The position numbers were made by a program, and so were the translations under genes. Positions 35,361 to 43,860 of a DNA stretch of 64,000 bases are shown piece by piece. The notes beneath the pieces were generated by a model. That model did not search any database, was not told the DNA's origin, and was given only the letters and a program-made list of their open reading frames with translations. How positions within the stretch are numbered: position 1 is the stretch's first letter; every line of letters begins with the position of its first letter. The DNA is from Pseudoleptotrichia goodfellowii (lineage in GTDB: Bacteria; Fusobacteriota; Fusobacteriia; Fusobacteriales; Leptotrichiaceae), in contig NZ_AP019822.1 of the NCBI RefSeq assembly GCF_007990505.1, positions 558,001 through 622,000 of the forward strand, written 5' to 3'.

Positions 35361-35388
35361 TTGACAAAATAATAAAATGTGGTAAAAC
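35361..35388 (+). promoter_or_regulatory. PTS operon promoter
   Basis: TTGACA (35361-35366), a 16-base spacer and TAAAAC (35383-35388), with spacer end GTGG as in the GatZ and ulaG promoters. An AACAATAA motif at 35328-35335 also occurs before the glycyl radical enzyme gene. Confidence 0.6.
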
Positions 35389-35430
35389 ATATTAAAGAAT
35401 AAAATTCACAAAGTACAAGGAGGTCTATTC

Positions 35431-35925
35431 GTGGTAAATGTAAGTGATTTAATAAATGAAAATCTTATTTATCTTAATTTTGATGCAGCTGATAAAGAAG
35501 CTGTGTTAAGCGGATTAGCTAAAATAATTTCAGAAGAGAAAAAGTTATGTGATGAAAAATATGGAGAAAAAGAAGCGTTGGAAGGTTATATAGGATCATT
35601 GCATGAAAGAGAGGAAACTTTTTCAACAGCTGTAGGATTTTCTTTTGCAATACCTCACGGGAAGTGTAAGTATGTAAAACAGGCATGTTTAGCTTATGCG
35701 AGATTAAATAATGAAATTTCGTGGGCTGATGATGAGAGTGCTAAACATATATTTATGATAGGTGTATCAGAAGAAAATGCAGGAAATGAGCATTTAGAGA
35801 TTTTAATAAAATTATCTACAGCAATATTGGAAGATGATTTTAGAGAGAAACTGAATAAAGCTGAAACAGAATCGGAAGTAATGAAATTATTGAAAGATTA
35901 TTCTTCTAAAGAAAGAACAGTTTAA
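35431..35925 (+). CDS. fructose-type PTS EIIA component
   Basis: The 164-residue PTS EIIA domain (Fru/Mtl/Ntr type) transfers phosphate from HPr to EIIB. The active-site His lies in FSFAIPHGKCK at about residue 75, preceded by GSLHEREETFSTAVG, the usual EIIA-Fru context. The start is the GTG at 35431, with AGGAGG at 35418-35423 as ribosome site. It is the first gene of a PTS encoded as three separate polypeptides, with the EIIB gene 30 bases downstream. Sugar specificity is not defined by the domain. Confidence 0.9.
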   Translation: MVNVSDLINENLIYLNFDAADKEAVLSGLAKIISEEKKLCDEKYGEKEALEGYIGSLHEREETFSTAVGFSFAIPHGKCKYVKQACLAYARLNNEISWADDESAKHIFMIGVSEENAGNEHLEILIKLSTAILEDDFREKLNKAETESEVMKLLKDYSSKERTV

Positions 35926-35955
35926 AAATAAAATAATAAAAAGGATGTGGGAAAA

Positions 35956-36273
35956 ATGAAAATAGTAGGAATAACTGCCTGCCCTTCAGGAGTGGCGCAT
36001 ACTTATATGGCAGCAGAAGCCTTGAAAAAAGCTGCGATAGCCAGAGGTCATGAAATAAAAGTTGAAACGCAGGGACAAATAGGATTGGAAAATGAAATTA
36101 CTCAGGAAGAAGCAAATGCAGCTGATGTTGTAGTCTTAACAACAGACATAGGATTAAAAAATACGGAAAGATTTAACGGTAAACCTATTGTAAGAATAGG
36201 AATAAGTGATTTGGTAAAAAAGGCTCCGGCGTTAGTAGAAAAAATAGAAGAAGCATTGAAAAGCAGAAAATAA
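35956..36273 (+). CDS. fructose-type PTS EIIB component
   Basis: The 105-residue EIIB-Fru domain has the phosphorylated Cys in ITACPSGVAHTYMAAEAL at about residue 8, the standard fructose-type P-loop. It takes phosphate from EIIA and passes it to the sugar during transport by EIIC. The ATG at 35956 is preferred. A GTG at 35947 in frame is possible but too close to the AAGG site. It lies between the EIIA and EIIC genes. Confidence 0.9.
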   Translation: MKIVGITACPSGVAHTYMAAEALKKAAIARGHEIKVETQGQIGLENEITQEEANAADVVVLTTDIGLKNTERFNGKPIVRIGISDLVKKAPALVEKIEEALKSRK

Positions 36274-36338
36274 TATAATTTGAAGAAATTTTGTGAATCA
36301 GCATTAAAAATAATATTTAATTTTAAAGAGGAGGAATT

Positions 36339-37397
36339 ATGTTAGGATTGTTAAAAAATACCAAGCAACATTTAATGACCGGGGTTTCTTATATGATACC
36401 TTTTGTGGTTGCAGGTGGAGTTTTATTGGCATTAGCGGTTATGATTTCAGGTAAAGCGGCAGTTCCTGAAACGGGGTTTTTGAAAAATATGTCCGATATA
36501 GGTATAGCCGGATTGACGCTGTTTATTCCTGTTTTAGGAGGATTTATAGCTTATTCGATGGTAGACAGACCGGGGATAGGTCCGGGAATGATTGGAGCTT
36601 ATTTGGCAAACAGTAAAGGAGGAGGTTTCTTAGGTGGAATAATAGCAGGGCTTATAGCCGGGATAGTTGTATATTATTTGAAAAAAATAAAAGTTCCCAA
36701 AGTAATGAGTTCTGTAATGCCTATATTTATAATTCCTTTAGTGGGAACGTTTATAGTGGGAATGATAATTCTGTTGTTCATAGGTGAACCTATAGGGGCG
36801 TTTATGAAAGGATTGGAAGTATGGTTGAGCGGAATGCAAAACAGTTCTAAAATTGTATTAGGTATAATATTGGGAGCAATGATTGCTTTTGATATGGGAG
36901 GTCCTCTTAATAAAACGGCATTCTTCTTTGCGGTAGCAATGATACCTACTAATCCGACATTAATGGCTGCAGTTGCTACAGCAGTATGTACACCGCCTTT
37001 AGGATTGGCATTAGCTACATTTGTTGCCAAAAATAAATTTACAGTTGCTGAACAGGAATCTGGAAAAGCTGCTTTAATAATGGGTTGTATAGGAATAACC
37101 GAAGGTGCGATTCCTTTTGCGGCAGCAGATCCTATAAGAGTTCTTCCTTCTATTATGGCAGGAGGTTCTGCAGCAGCGGTAACATCTTTATTATTAGGAG
37201 CGACAAATCAGGCAGCTTGGGGAGGATTGATAGTATTGCCTGTTGTTACTAACAGAATAGGTTATATAATAGCTGTTATAGTCGGATCAGTTGTTACTGC
37301 TCTTGTTGTGGCAGTGCTGAAGAAAACTCAAGAAAATAAAGTTGTTGTAGAAGAAAATACCAAAAATGAAGATCTTGAATTGGATATAACATTTTAA
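36339..37397 (+). CDS. fructose-type PTS EIIC membrane component
   Basis: The 352-residue permease has about nine membrane segments. It starts with LMTGVSYMIPFVVAGGVLLA, the standard EIIC-Fru beginning, and contains AFDMGGPLNKTAFFF and GITEGAIPFAAADPIRVLPS, the motif with the glutamate-containing loop used in sugar binding. It moves and releases the phosphorylated sugar into the cell. The start has AGGAGG. It is the last gene of this PTS unit and is followed by a short palindromic element (37425-37509) at the convergent end with the DeoR gene. Confidence 0.92.
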   Translation: MLGLLKNTKQHLMTGVSYMIPFVVAGGVLLALAVMISGKAAVPETGFLKNMSDIGIAGLTLFIPVLGGFIAYSMVDRPGIGPGMIGAYLANSKGGGFLGGIIAGLIAGIVVYYLKKIKVPKVMSSVMPIFIIPLVGTFIVGMIILLFIGEPIGAFMKGLEVWLSGMQNSSKIVLGIILGAMIAFDMGGPLNKTAFFFAVAMIPTNPTLMAAVATAVCTPPLGLALATFVAKNKFTVAEQESGKAALIMGCIGITEGAIPFAAADPIRVLPSIMAGGSAAAVTSLLLGATNQAAWGGLIVLPVVTNRIGYIIAVIVGSVVTALVVAVLKKTQENKVVVEENTKNEDLELDITF

Positions 37398-37424
37398 TAT
37401 ATAATTAAAATTCGGATTATAAGA

Positions 37425-37509
37425 AAGTTGTCTCATAAATCTCTGAAATTCTGTAATCGGGGAAGAAACAAAAAACAGAGTGGAGGTTAGATTTCGTTTG
37501 AGACAACTT
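37425..37509. repeat. intergenic inverted repeat with GTCTCA/TGAGAC arms
   Basis: AAGTTGTCTCA (37425-37435) and TGAGACAACTT (37499-37509) are perfect 11-base inverted repeats around 63 bases. They sit between two convergent genes, probably serving as a bidirectional terminator. The next arms inward are not paired. Confidence 0.7.
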
Positions 37510-37516
37510 CTTTTAA

Positions 37517-38284
37517 TTAAACAATTTTTATCCTGTATTTTTTTAATTCTTTTATTGCAGAGTCGGAAATATTACTGTCTGTGATAAGACAGTCAAACAT
37601 TTTCAAATTTGAAAAATTATATTTCCCGTCCTGATCGATTTTTGATATTTCGGTAATTAAATATTTATTTTTACTTGTATTCATTATCGCTACTTTGGTT
37701 AGACCGTCATCCTGCTCATATGTAGAAACATTTCCGTTGTAAGTGTTGATTCCTATTGTACCGATAAAGCATCTGTCTACATTGAAATTATTGATTTGAT
37801 TAATAGAAGAAATTCCTACAAAACCGTCAATGATATTGTTGCATGTGCCTCCTATTCCTATCAATTTTATTTTGGAGTCCGGATTTAGGGAGATAAGGTG
37901 CATGATATCAATCATATTGGTAATAACTGTTATTTCCCAGTTGTTTTTTATCAGCTCGTGAGCAAGAATATAATTTATGGAAGAAATATCCAAAAATATA
38001 CTTTCTTTAGGCTTTAAAAATTTTAAAGCTTTTTGAGCTATTTTTTGTTTGGCATCCAGGTTTTTTGAAATTCTTGAAGTTATAGTTACTGTTTCTGCCA
38101 ATTTTCTTTTTTTAACAGCTCCGCCGTAAGTTCTTTCCAAAATACCGTTTTCTTCAAGTTTGCTTAAATCTTTTCTTATAAGATCTTTTGAGACATTGAA
38201 TTTTTTGCTTAATTTATTTACTTCGACTTTTCCTTCCTGATTGATGAGATGTATTATTTCGTCCAGCCTTTCAGATACAAACAT
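37517..38284 (-). CDS. DeoR-family transcriptional regulator
   Basis: The 255-residue regulator has an N-terminal winged helix-turn-helix (about 1-57: KLSKKFNVSKDLIRKDLSKLEENGILERTYGGAV in parts). The DeoR C-terminal effector domain follows (FLDISSINYILAHEL, GIGGTCNNIIDGFVG). DeoR regulators commonly respond to sugar phosphates. It is divergent from the glycyl radical enzyme gene and the next-strand neighbour of the PTS unit, so it probably controls one or both. AACAATAA repeats in the divergent region are candidate operator halves. Confidence 0.9.
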   Translation of the reverse strand: MFVSERLDEIIHLINQEGKVEVNKLSKKFNVSKDLIRKDLSKLEENGILERTYGGAVKKRKLAETVTITSRISKNLDAKQKIAQKALKFLKPKESIFLDISSINYILAHELIKNNWEITVITNMIDIMHLISLNPDSKIKLIGIGGTCNNIIDGFVGISSINQINNFNVDRCFIGTIGINTYNGNVSTYEQDDGLTKVAIMNTSKNKYLITEISKIDQDGKYNFSNLKMFDCLITDSNISDSAIKELKKYRIKIV

Positions 38285-38401
38285 AAATTTGACCTCCTGA
38301 ATTTATTTATCTTTTTTATTAATTAAAATTATAATATTATTATATATCATAGAAATATTATTATCAATATAAAATAAAAACAATAATAAACAATAAAAAA
38401 C

Positions 38402-38430
38402 TTGACAAAATAATAAAAAGAATGTAATAT
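38402..38430 (+). promoter_or_regulatory. promoter of the glycyl radical enzyme operon
   Basis: TTGACA (38402-38407), a 17-base spacer and TAATAT (38425-38430). Two AACAATAA copies spaced exactly 10 bases apart (38379-38386, 38389-38396) lie just upstream of the -35 box, as expected of an operator or activator site. Confidence 0.65.
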
Positions 38431-38490
38431 AAAATTAGAATAAAAAGTTTAATAGATTGTAGTGGAAATTTGAAACGGAGGGATTATTTT

Positions 38491-40788
38491 ATGAATGAAA
38501 GAATCGAATTTTTAAAGAAGGAATTATTCAAAAATAAAAGAGAAATTTCAACTGAAAGAGCAGTTTTTTACACAGAAAGCCATAAAGAAACTGTCGATGA
38601 ACCTGAAATAATAAGAAGAGCAAAAGCAACAAAAAATATTTTGGAAAAAATGGAAATATCTATACGTGAAAAAGAGTTGATAGCAGGTAACAGGACTATA
38701 AAACCGAGATCCGGAATTATTTCTCCTGAAATGGATCCTTATTGGATTATGAAAGAAATAGATACCATGGCAACGAGACCTCAGGATCAGTTTATATTTA
38801 CTGAAAAAGATAAAAAAATATTTACTGAAAGTCTTTATCCTTATTGGAAAGATAAATCCCTAAAAGATTCTTTAAACGGAATAATACCTGAATATATCAG
38901 AAAAGCCGTGAATGAAAAAATAGTTAATCTGAATCAGACTGATAAGGGACAAGGGCATATAATACCTGACTTTGAGTCAGTTTTAAAGAACGGATACGGA
39001 AAGATAAGAGATGAAGTAAAAGAAAAGGTGGAAAATAATCCTGAAAATGAATTTTATAAAGCATCTTTAATAACATTGGAAGCCACAATCAGTCATATAA
39101 AAAGATATGAAGAATTGGCTCAAAAAATGGCTTCAGAAGAAAAAGACGAAAACAGAAAAAAAGAATTACAGAAAATATCGGAAATATCAGGAAAAATAGC
39201 TACAGAACCTGCCGAAACATTCTTGGAAGCATTGCAGCTGTTATGGTATACAAGTATAGTTTTACAAATGGAATCCAATGCCAGTTCGATTTCTTTAGGA
39301 AGAATAGATCAATATCTTTATCCTTATTATAAAAACGATATAGAAAAGGGAGAAGATAAAGAAAAATTAAAAGAATATCTTGAAGCATTTTATATAAAAA
39401 CTAATGATGTAGTATTGTTAAGAAGCGAACACAGTGCTAAATTTTTTGCAGGATTTCCTTCTGGATATACAGCTTTATTAGGAGGAGTAAACATATACGG
39501 ACAGTCTGCCGTAAATGAACTATCATATTTGTGTTTGGAAGCATATCATGACATACGTTTACCTCAACCGAATCTGGGAATAAGAGTAAATGATATTGAG
39601 CCTAAAAAATTTATTAAGAAAACTTGTGAAACAATAGCTTTGGGAACAGGGATTCCTCAATTGTTTAACGATGAAGTAGTTATACCGTCATTTTTATCAA
39701 GAGGAGTTTCGCTTGAAGATGCGAGAGATTATTCAGTTGTGGGATGTGTAGAGCTTTCTATTCCGGGGAAAACATACGGATTACATGATATAGCGATGTT
39801 AAATATATTGAAAATAATGGAAAAAGTTCTTTATAATAACGAAAATTCCGAAAATTTAACTTTGGATAAAATAAATGAGGAAATAAAAGAATCTATTTCC
39901 TATTATGTAAAATTAATGGCTGAAGGAAGTAATATTGTAGATGAGGGACATAAAAAATATGCTCCTGTACCTTTACTTTCTACGATAGTAAAAGATTCTC
40001 TTGAAAAGGGAAAAGATATAACTGCCGGAGGAGCAAGATATAATTTTTCAGGAGTTCAGGGAATCGGATTGCCTAATTTATGTGATTCGTTAATGATAAT
40101 AAAAAAATTCGTTTTCGATGAAAAAAAATATACATTTAAAGAAGTTATCGAGGCATTAAAAAATAACTATGAAGGAAATATTTATGAAAAAATGAAAAAT
40201 GAATTCATAAGTGATGAAACAAAATACGGAAATGACATAGATGAAGTTGATAATATAAGTGTGGAAGTATTGAGATATTACTGTAAAGAAGTAGAAAAAT
40301 ATAAAAACCCGAGAGGAGGAATATTCATACCCGGTTCATATACAGTTTCGGCACATATTCCTTTAGGAGAAGTAGTGGGAGCTACTCCTGACGGCAGACT
40401 TTCAGGTGAGCAATTGGCAGATGGAGGATTGTCTCCTATGTTCGGTAGAGATATATTCGGACCGACAGCTGTTTTAAAAAGTTTAAGTAAATTGGATAAT
40501 GTTCTTCTGACTAACGGAAGTTTACTGAATGTAAAATTAAGTCCTTCAGCCGTAAAAACCGAAGAGGGAATAAATAAATTTGTAAACTTTATTTATGCGT
40601 ATATGAAATTAAAACTGACACATATTCAGTTTAATGTAATAGGAGTCGAAACATTGAAAAAAGCACAAGTTGAACCTGAAAAGTACGGAAACCTTGTCGT
40701 AAGAGTTGCCGGATACAGTGCTTTCTTCAGTGAATTAAATAAAAAAATACAGGACGACATTATTCACAGAACAGAACACGGATTATAA
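38491..40788 (+). CDS. glycyl radical enzyme (PflD/PflF-type, formate C-acetyltransferase or dehydratase family)
   Basis: The 765-residue enzyme starts at ATG 38491 behind a CGGAGGG site. The thiyl cysteine is Cys419 in VVGCVELSIPG. The glycyl radical loop near the end is VRVAGYSAFFSEL, with Gly741. The single GCVE cysteine (instead of the Cys-Cys pair of pyruvate formate-lyase) places it with glycerol/diol dehydratase-like and other lyase members. Its substrate is unknown. It is followed by its activase and a transaldolase-like gene, the same triad as in the E. coli ybiW-ybiY-fsaA locus. Confidence 0.88.
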   Translation: MNERIEFLKKELFKNKREISTERAVFYTESHKETVDEPEIIRRAKATKNILEKMEISIREKELIAGNRTIKPRSGIISPEMDPYWIMKEIDTMATRPQDQFIFTEKDKKIFTESLYPYWKDKSLKDSLNGIIPEYIRKAVNEKIVNLNQTDKGQGHIIPDFESVLKNGYGKIRDEVKEKVENNPENEFYKASLITLEATISHIKRYEELAQKMASEEKDENRKKELQKISEISGKIATEPAETFLEALQLLWYTSIVLQMESNASSISLGRIDQYLYPYYKNDIEKGEDKEKLKEYLEAFYIKTNDVVLLRSEHSAKFFAGFPSGYTALLGGVNIYGQSAVNELSYLCLEAYHDIRLPQPNLGIRVNDIEPKKFIKKTCETIALGTGIPQLFNDEVVIPSFLSRGVSLEDARDYSVVGCVELSIPGKTYGLHDIAMLNILKIMEKVLYNNENSENLTLDKINEEIKESISYYVKLMAEGSNIVDEGHKKYAPVPLLSTIVKDSLEKGKDITAGGARYNFSGVQGIGLPNLCDSLMIIKKFVFDEKKYTFKEVIEALKNNYEGNIYEKMKNEFISDETKYGNDIDEVDNISVEVLRYYCKEVEKYKNPRGGIFIPGSYTVSAHIPLGEVVGATPDGRLSGEQLADGGLSPMFGRDIFGPTAVLKSLSKLDNVLLTNGSLLNVKLSPSAVKTEEGINKFVNFIYAYMKLKLTHIQFNVIGVETLKKAQVEPEKYGNLVVRVAGYSAFFSELNKKIQDDIIHRTEHGL

Positions 40789-40830
40789 TAAAAAATAAGA
40801 TATAGAGAGGAGAGATATATCTTAAAAATT

Positions 40831-41610
40831 ATGAATAACAGAAAAGGATTAATATTTAATATTCAGAGATATTCTTTAAATGACGGAGAAGGGATAAGAA
40901 CCATAGTATTTTTTAAAGGATGTCCGTTAAGATGTCCGTGGTGTTCCAATCCTGAATCTCAAAGTTTTGAAACAGAGTATATGAAAAGCAATGTGAATGG
41001 AAATATAAAAACAATAGGAAAATGGTATACTGTTGATGAAATAATAAAGGAGGTATTGAAAGACGAAGTGTTTTTTAATACTTCCGGTGGAGGAGTAACA
41101 CTTTCAGGAGGAGAAGTTTTAGCTCAAGGAGAATTTATAGAAGAACTTTTAAAAGAATTAAAAGAAAATGATATAAATACTGCAATAGAAACTTGCGGAT
41201 ACGGGAGTATAAATGTGTTAAAAAAAATACTGCTCTATGTGGATACTGTTTTCTTTGATTTGAAAATAACAAATAATCAAAAATCAAAAGAAATTATAAA
41301 AGGAGATTTTGATACAATAAAGAAAAACTTTATAGAATCAACTAAAAGTAATAGAGTAATACCGAGAGTGCCTTATATACCTGGATATACAGATGATATT
41401 GAAAATATAGATGAGATATTAAATATTGTGAAAAAATGTAATTTAAAAGAAATTCATGTTTTACCTTATCATAATTACGGAATGTCCAAATATGAAGGAT
41501 TGGGTCGGGAATATGAACTGAAAAATACTGAAATTCCTAAAAAAGAAACTATGGAAAAAATAAAAAAATATATAGAAAACAAAGGCTTTAAAGTAATAAT
41601 AGGAGGTTAG
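40831..41610 (+). CDS. glycyl radical enzyme activase (radical SAM)
   Basis: This 259-residue radical SAM enzyme installs the glycyl radical on the preceding enzyme. The cluster motif is FFKGCPLRCPWCSNPESQ (C-x3-C-x2-C), followed by NTSGGGVTLSGGEVLAQ and ETCGYGS, all typical of PflA-type activases. It lacks the additional ferredoxin-like CxxCxxxC cluster domain seen in many dehydratase activases, so it is short. The start ATG at 40831 lies 16 bases after GAGGAGAG, a longer spacing than usual. Confidence 0.9.
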   Translation: MNNRKGLIFNIQRYSLNDGEGIRTIVFFKGCPLRCPWCSNPESQSFETEYMKSNVNGNIKTIGKWYTVDEIIKEVLKDEVFFNTSGGGVTLSGGEVLAQGEFIEELLKELKENDINTAIETCGYGSINVLKKILLYVDTVFFDLKITNNQKSKEIIKGDFDTIKKNFIESTKSNRVIPRVPYIPGYTDDIENIDEILNIVKKCNLKEIHVLPYHNYGMSKYEGLGREYELKNTEIPKKETMEKIKKYIENKGFKVIIGG

Positions 41611-41611
41611 A

Positions 41612-42328
41612 ATGGAATATTTTTTAGATACGGCTGATATTGAAGCTATTAAGAGAATTAACGAAATTTTTCCTTTGAAAGGAGTAACTACAAATCCTTC
41701 GATAATTGCAAAGGAAAAAAGAGATTTTAAAGATATTATAAATGATATTTATAATATTATAGGAAAAGAGAAAGTTGTTCATGCACAGGCAGTAGGTTCT
41801 ACAGCTGATATTATTGTAAAGGAAGTAAATTTACTGAGAGATACTTTCGGAGAAAATATTTATGCAAAAATTCCGGTAACTTTTGAAGGAATAAAAGCAA
41901 TGAAAATTCTTTCAAAAGACGGACATAAAATAACTGCAACGGGGATATTGTCCTCTCAGCAAATAATAATGGCTGCTGAAGCAGGTGCGGAATACATGGC
42001 TCCTTATATAAACAGATCGGATAATATAGGAGAAAGCGGAGTAGAAATAGTGAGAGATGCTTATAAAATATTGGAAAAGATAAAAAAAAGCGATGAAGAA
42101 TGTTTGAAAAAATATAAAAGAGTATTTGAACCGAAAATATTGGGAGCATCTTTTAAAAATGTAAGACAGGTACATGAAACAATGTTAGCAGGATCAAAAT
42201 CAGTAACGGTTTCTCCTGATATATTTGAAAGACTTATATATCATCCTTATACTGACTGGAGTATGGATACTTTTAATTCCGATTGGGAAAAAGTATACGG
42301 AGAGAAGAATTTACTTGATTTATTATAA
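41612..42328 (+). CDS. fructose-6-phosphate aldolase / transaldolase-like (FSA family)
   Basis: This 238-residue TIM-barrel class I aldolase is slightly longer than E. coli FSA (220). MEYFLDTADIEAIKRI and GVTTNPSIIAKEK are the family start. IYAKIPVTFEGIKAM carries the Schiff-base Lys near residue 86, and GILSSQQIIMAAEAGAEYMAPYINR follows. The C-terminal extension after about 200 (HPYTDWSMDTFNSDWEKVYG) is unusual. The reaction would be cleavage of fructose 6-phosphate or a transaldolase exchange. It begins two bases after the activase stop, so the three genes form one unit. Confidence 0.88.
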   Translation: MEYFLDTADIEAIKRINEIFPLKGVTTNPSIIAKEKRDFKDIINDIYNIIGKEKVVHAQAVGSTADIIVKEVNLLRDTFGENIYAKIPVTFEGIKAMKILSKDGHKITATGILSSQQIIMAAEAGAEYMAPYINRSDNIGESGVEIVRDAYKILEKIKKSDEECLKKYKRVFEPKILGASFKNVRQVHETMLAGSKSVTVSPDIFERLIYHPYTDWSMDTFNSDWEKVYGEKNLLDLL

Positions 42329-42454
42329 AGAATTTACTAAAAATATTAGAATCCTCTTTGTAGAGTTGTATCTAAATTTTTGAAATTTGCTGATTATGAA
42401 AATATCTGAATTTTTTGAAAATACAGTTTCTGTATTTTTAAGAGAACTTTTATT

Positions 42455-42500
42455 AAAGTATATTTTACAGCTCATTCTGTTTAATATACTTTTTATTTTA
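42455..42500 (+). terminator. terminator after the FSA-like gene
   Basis: AAAGTATATTTTACAG (42455-42470) pairs, with two mismatches, with CTGTTTAATATACTTT (42477-42492), followed by TTTATTTT. A smaller ATACAG/CTGTAT hairpin lies just upstream at 42421-42435. The 42329-42672 gap otherwise holds the ula promoter and operator sites. Confidence 0.7.
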
Positions 42501-42533
42501 AAACTATAAAATGAAAAGTTTTTCAAAAAGTGT

Positions 42534-42643
42534 TAGCAAATTGTGAAAAAAATTTTCTTTTTGCTATTGACTTTTTTTAAAATTGTGGTATAACATTGTT
42601 AACAAATAACGAACAGACAAAACAGATTACTAACAAATTGTTA
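42534..42643 (+). promoter_or_regulatory. ulaG promoter with three palindromic operator candidates
   Basis: TTGACT (42567-42572), a 16-base spacer and TATAAC (42589-42594). A perfect palindrome TAACAA-A-TTGTTA lies at 42631-42643, and a second copy with two mismatches at 42534-42546. TTGTTAACAA at 42596-42605 sits right after the -10 box. Such spacing fits a repressor that binds several sites. Confidence 0.6.
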
Positions 42644-42672
42644 TTATTTTAATAAATTTTTAGGAGGAAAAA

Positions 42673-43734
42673 ATGGCTAAGTTAGACGAAATTACAAGAG
42701 AATCTTGGATTTTAAGTACTTTTCCCGAATGGGGAACATGGTTAAACGAAGAAATTGAAGAGACAAAAGTTGAACCCGGAACAGTAGCAATGTGGTGGCT
42801 TGGAAACATGGGATTATGGGTAAAAACCGAAGGAAATGCAAATATTTGCATGGATTTGTGGGTTGCCACAGGAAAAAGATCGGCAAAAAATAAATTGATG
42901 AAACCTAAACATCAACATCAGAGAGCAGTAGGATGTGTAGCATTACAACCGAATTTGAGAACAACCCCTTGTGTTATAGATCCTTTTGCAATAAAAGATT
43001 TGGATGCTTTACTTGCAACACATTCTCACAGTGATCATATAGATCAGAATGTAGCTGCTGCAGTTTTAAAAAATTGTCCTGAAGCGAAATTTATCGGGCC
43101 TAAAACTTGTACAGATATTTGGAGAAAATGGGGAGTTCCTGAAGAAAGACTTGTAACTGTAAGACCTGGAGAAGAATTAACTATTAAAGATGCAAAAATA
43201 AAAATGTTGGAATCTTTTGACAGAACAATGTTACTTACAGTTGCAGAAGATGTTGTTTTAAAAGATAAATTACCGCCTGATATGGATGATATGGCAGTAA
43301 ACTATTTGATAGAAACAACAGGCGGAAATATCTATAATGCCGGAGATTCTCACCATTCAAATTATTTTGTGAAACACGGAAACGAAAATAAAGTCGATGT
43401 AGCTTTTGTAGGATACGGAGAAAATCCTAGAGGAATGACTGATAAATTAACTTCTTCAGACGTGTTGAGAGTGGCTGAAGAGTTGAAAACACAAGTAGTT
43501 ATACCTTTACATCATGATATTTGGTCCAACTTTATGGCTGATCCTAAAGAAATTACATTATTATGGAACTACAGAAAAGACAGAATGAAATATAAATTTA
43601 AACCTTATATATGGCAACCTGGAGGGAAATTTGTATTCCCTGATAATAAAGACGATATGGAATACATGTATCCGAGAGGATTTGAAGACGCATTTACAAT
43701 AGAGCCTGATTTGCCGTTTAAATCGTTCTTATAA
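42673..43734 (+). CDS. ulaG: L-ascorbate-6-phosphate lactonase UlaG
   Basis: The 353-residue metallo-beta-lactamase-fold enzyme hydrolyses L-ascorbate 6-phosphate to 3-keto-L-gulonate 6-phosphate. The metal motif [11 protein letters not shown] is present, with further ligands in [10 protein letters not shown] and the His of IPLHHDIW. The UlaG-type N-terminus [18 protein letters not shown] and the length match E. coli UlaG (354). It is the first gene of the ula operon and starts 6 bases after an AGGAGG site. Confidence 0.96.
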   Translation: MAKLDEITRESWILSTFPEWGTWLNEEIEETKVEPGTVAMWWLGNMGLWVKTEGNANICMDLWVATGKRSAKNKLMKPKHQHQRAVGCVALQPNLRTTPCVIDPFAIKDLDALLATHSHSDHIDQNVAAAVLKNCPEAKFIGPKTCTDIWRKWGVPEERLVTVRPGEELTIKDAKIKMLESFDRTMLLTVAEDVVLKDKLPPDMDDMAVNYLIETTGGNIYNAGDSHHSNYFVKHGNENKVDVAFVGYGENPRGMTDKLTSSDVLRVAEELKTQVVIPLHHDIWSNFMADPKEITLLWNYRKDRMKYKFKPYIWQPGGKFVFPDNKDDMEYMYPRGFEDAFTIEPDLPFKSFL

Positions 43735-43743
43735 TTACATTGT

Positions 43744-43818
43744 GAGGGCTCATTGCGACCCTCATACTCCCGCTATCGGCGTTCTACGCGACTGCGCCGA
43801 CTCCGAAAATGCGGGGGG
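43744..43818 (+). repeat. GC-rich two-hairpin element, copy 1 (between ulaG and ulaA)
   Basis: Hairpin one is GAGGG/CCCTC at about 43744-43763. Hairpin two is CCCGC/GCGGG (43768 to 43816), with an inner TCGGCG/CGCCGA stem. The GC content of this segment is far above its surroundings. A related element lies at 46317-46390. Confidence 0.6.
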
Positions 43819-43860
43819 CTTAAAAAATTAATATAAAAGAAGAAAAAGGAGAATAAGAAA

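Noticed and set aside
42329-42672. A small open frame on the minus strand in the gap before ulaG
   Set aside because: The region is explained by a terminator, the ula promoter and operator palindromes. The frame is Lys/Phe/Ser-rich and has no start site.
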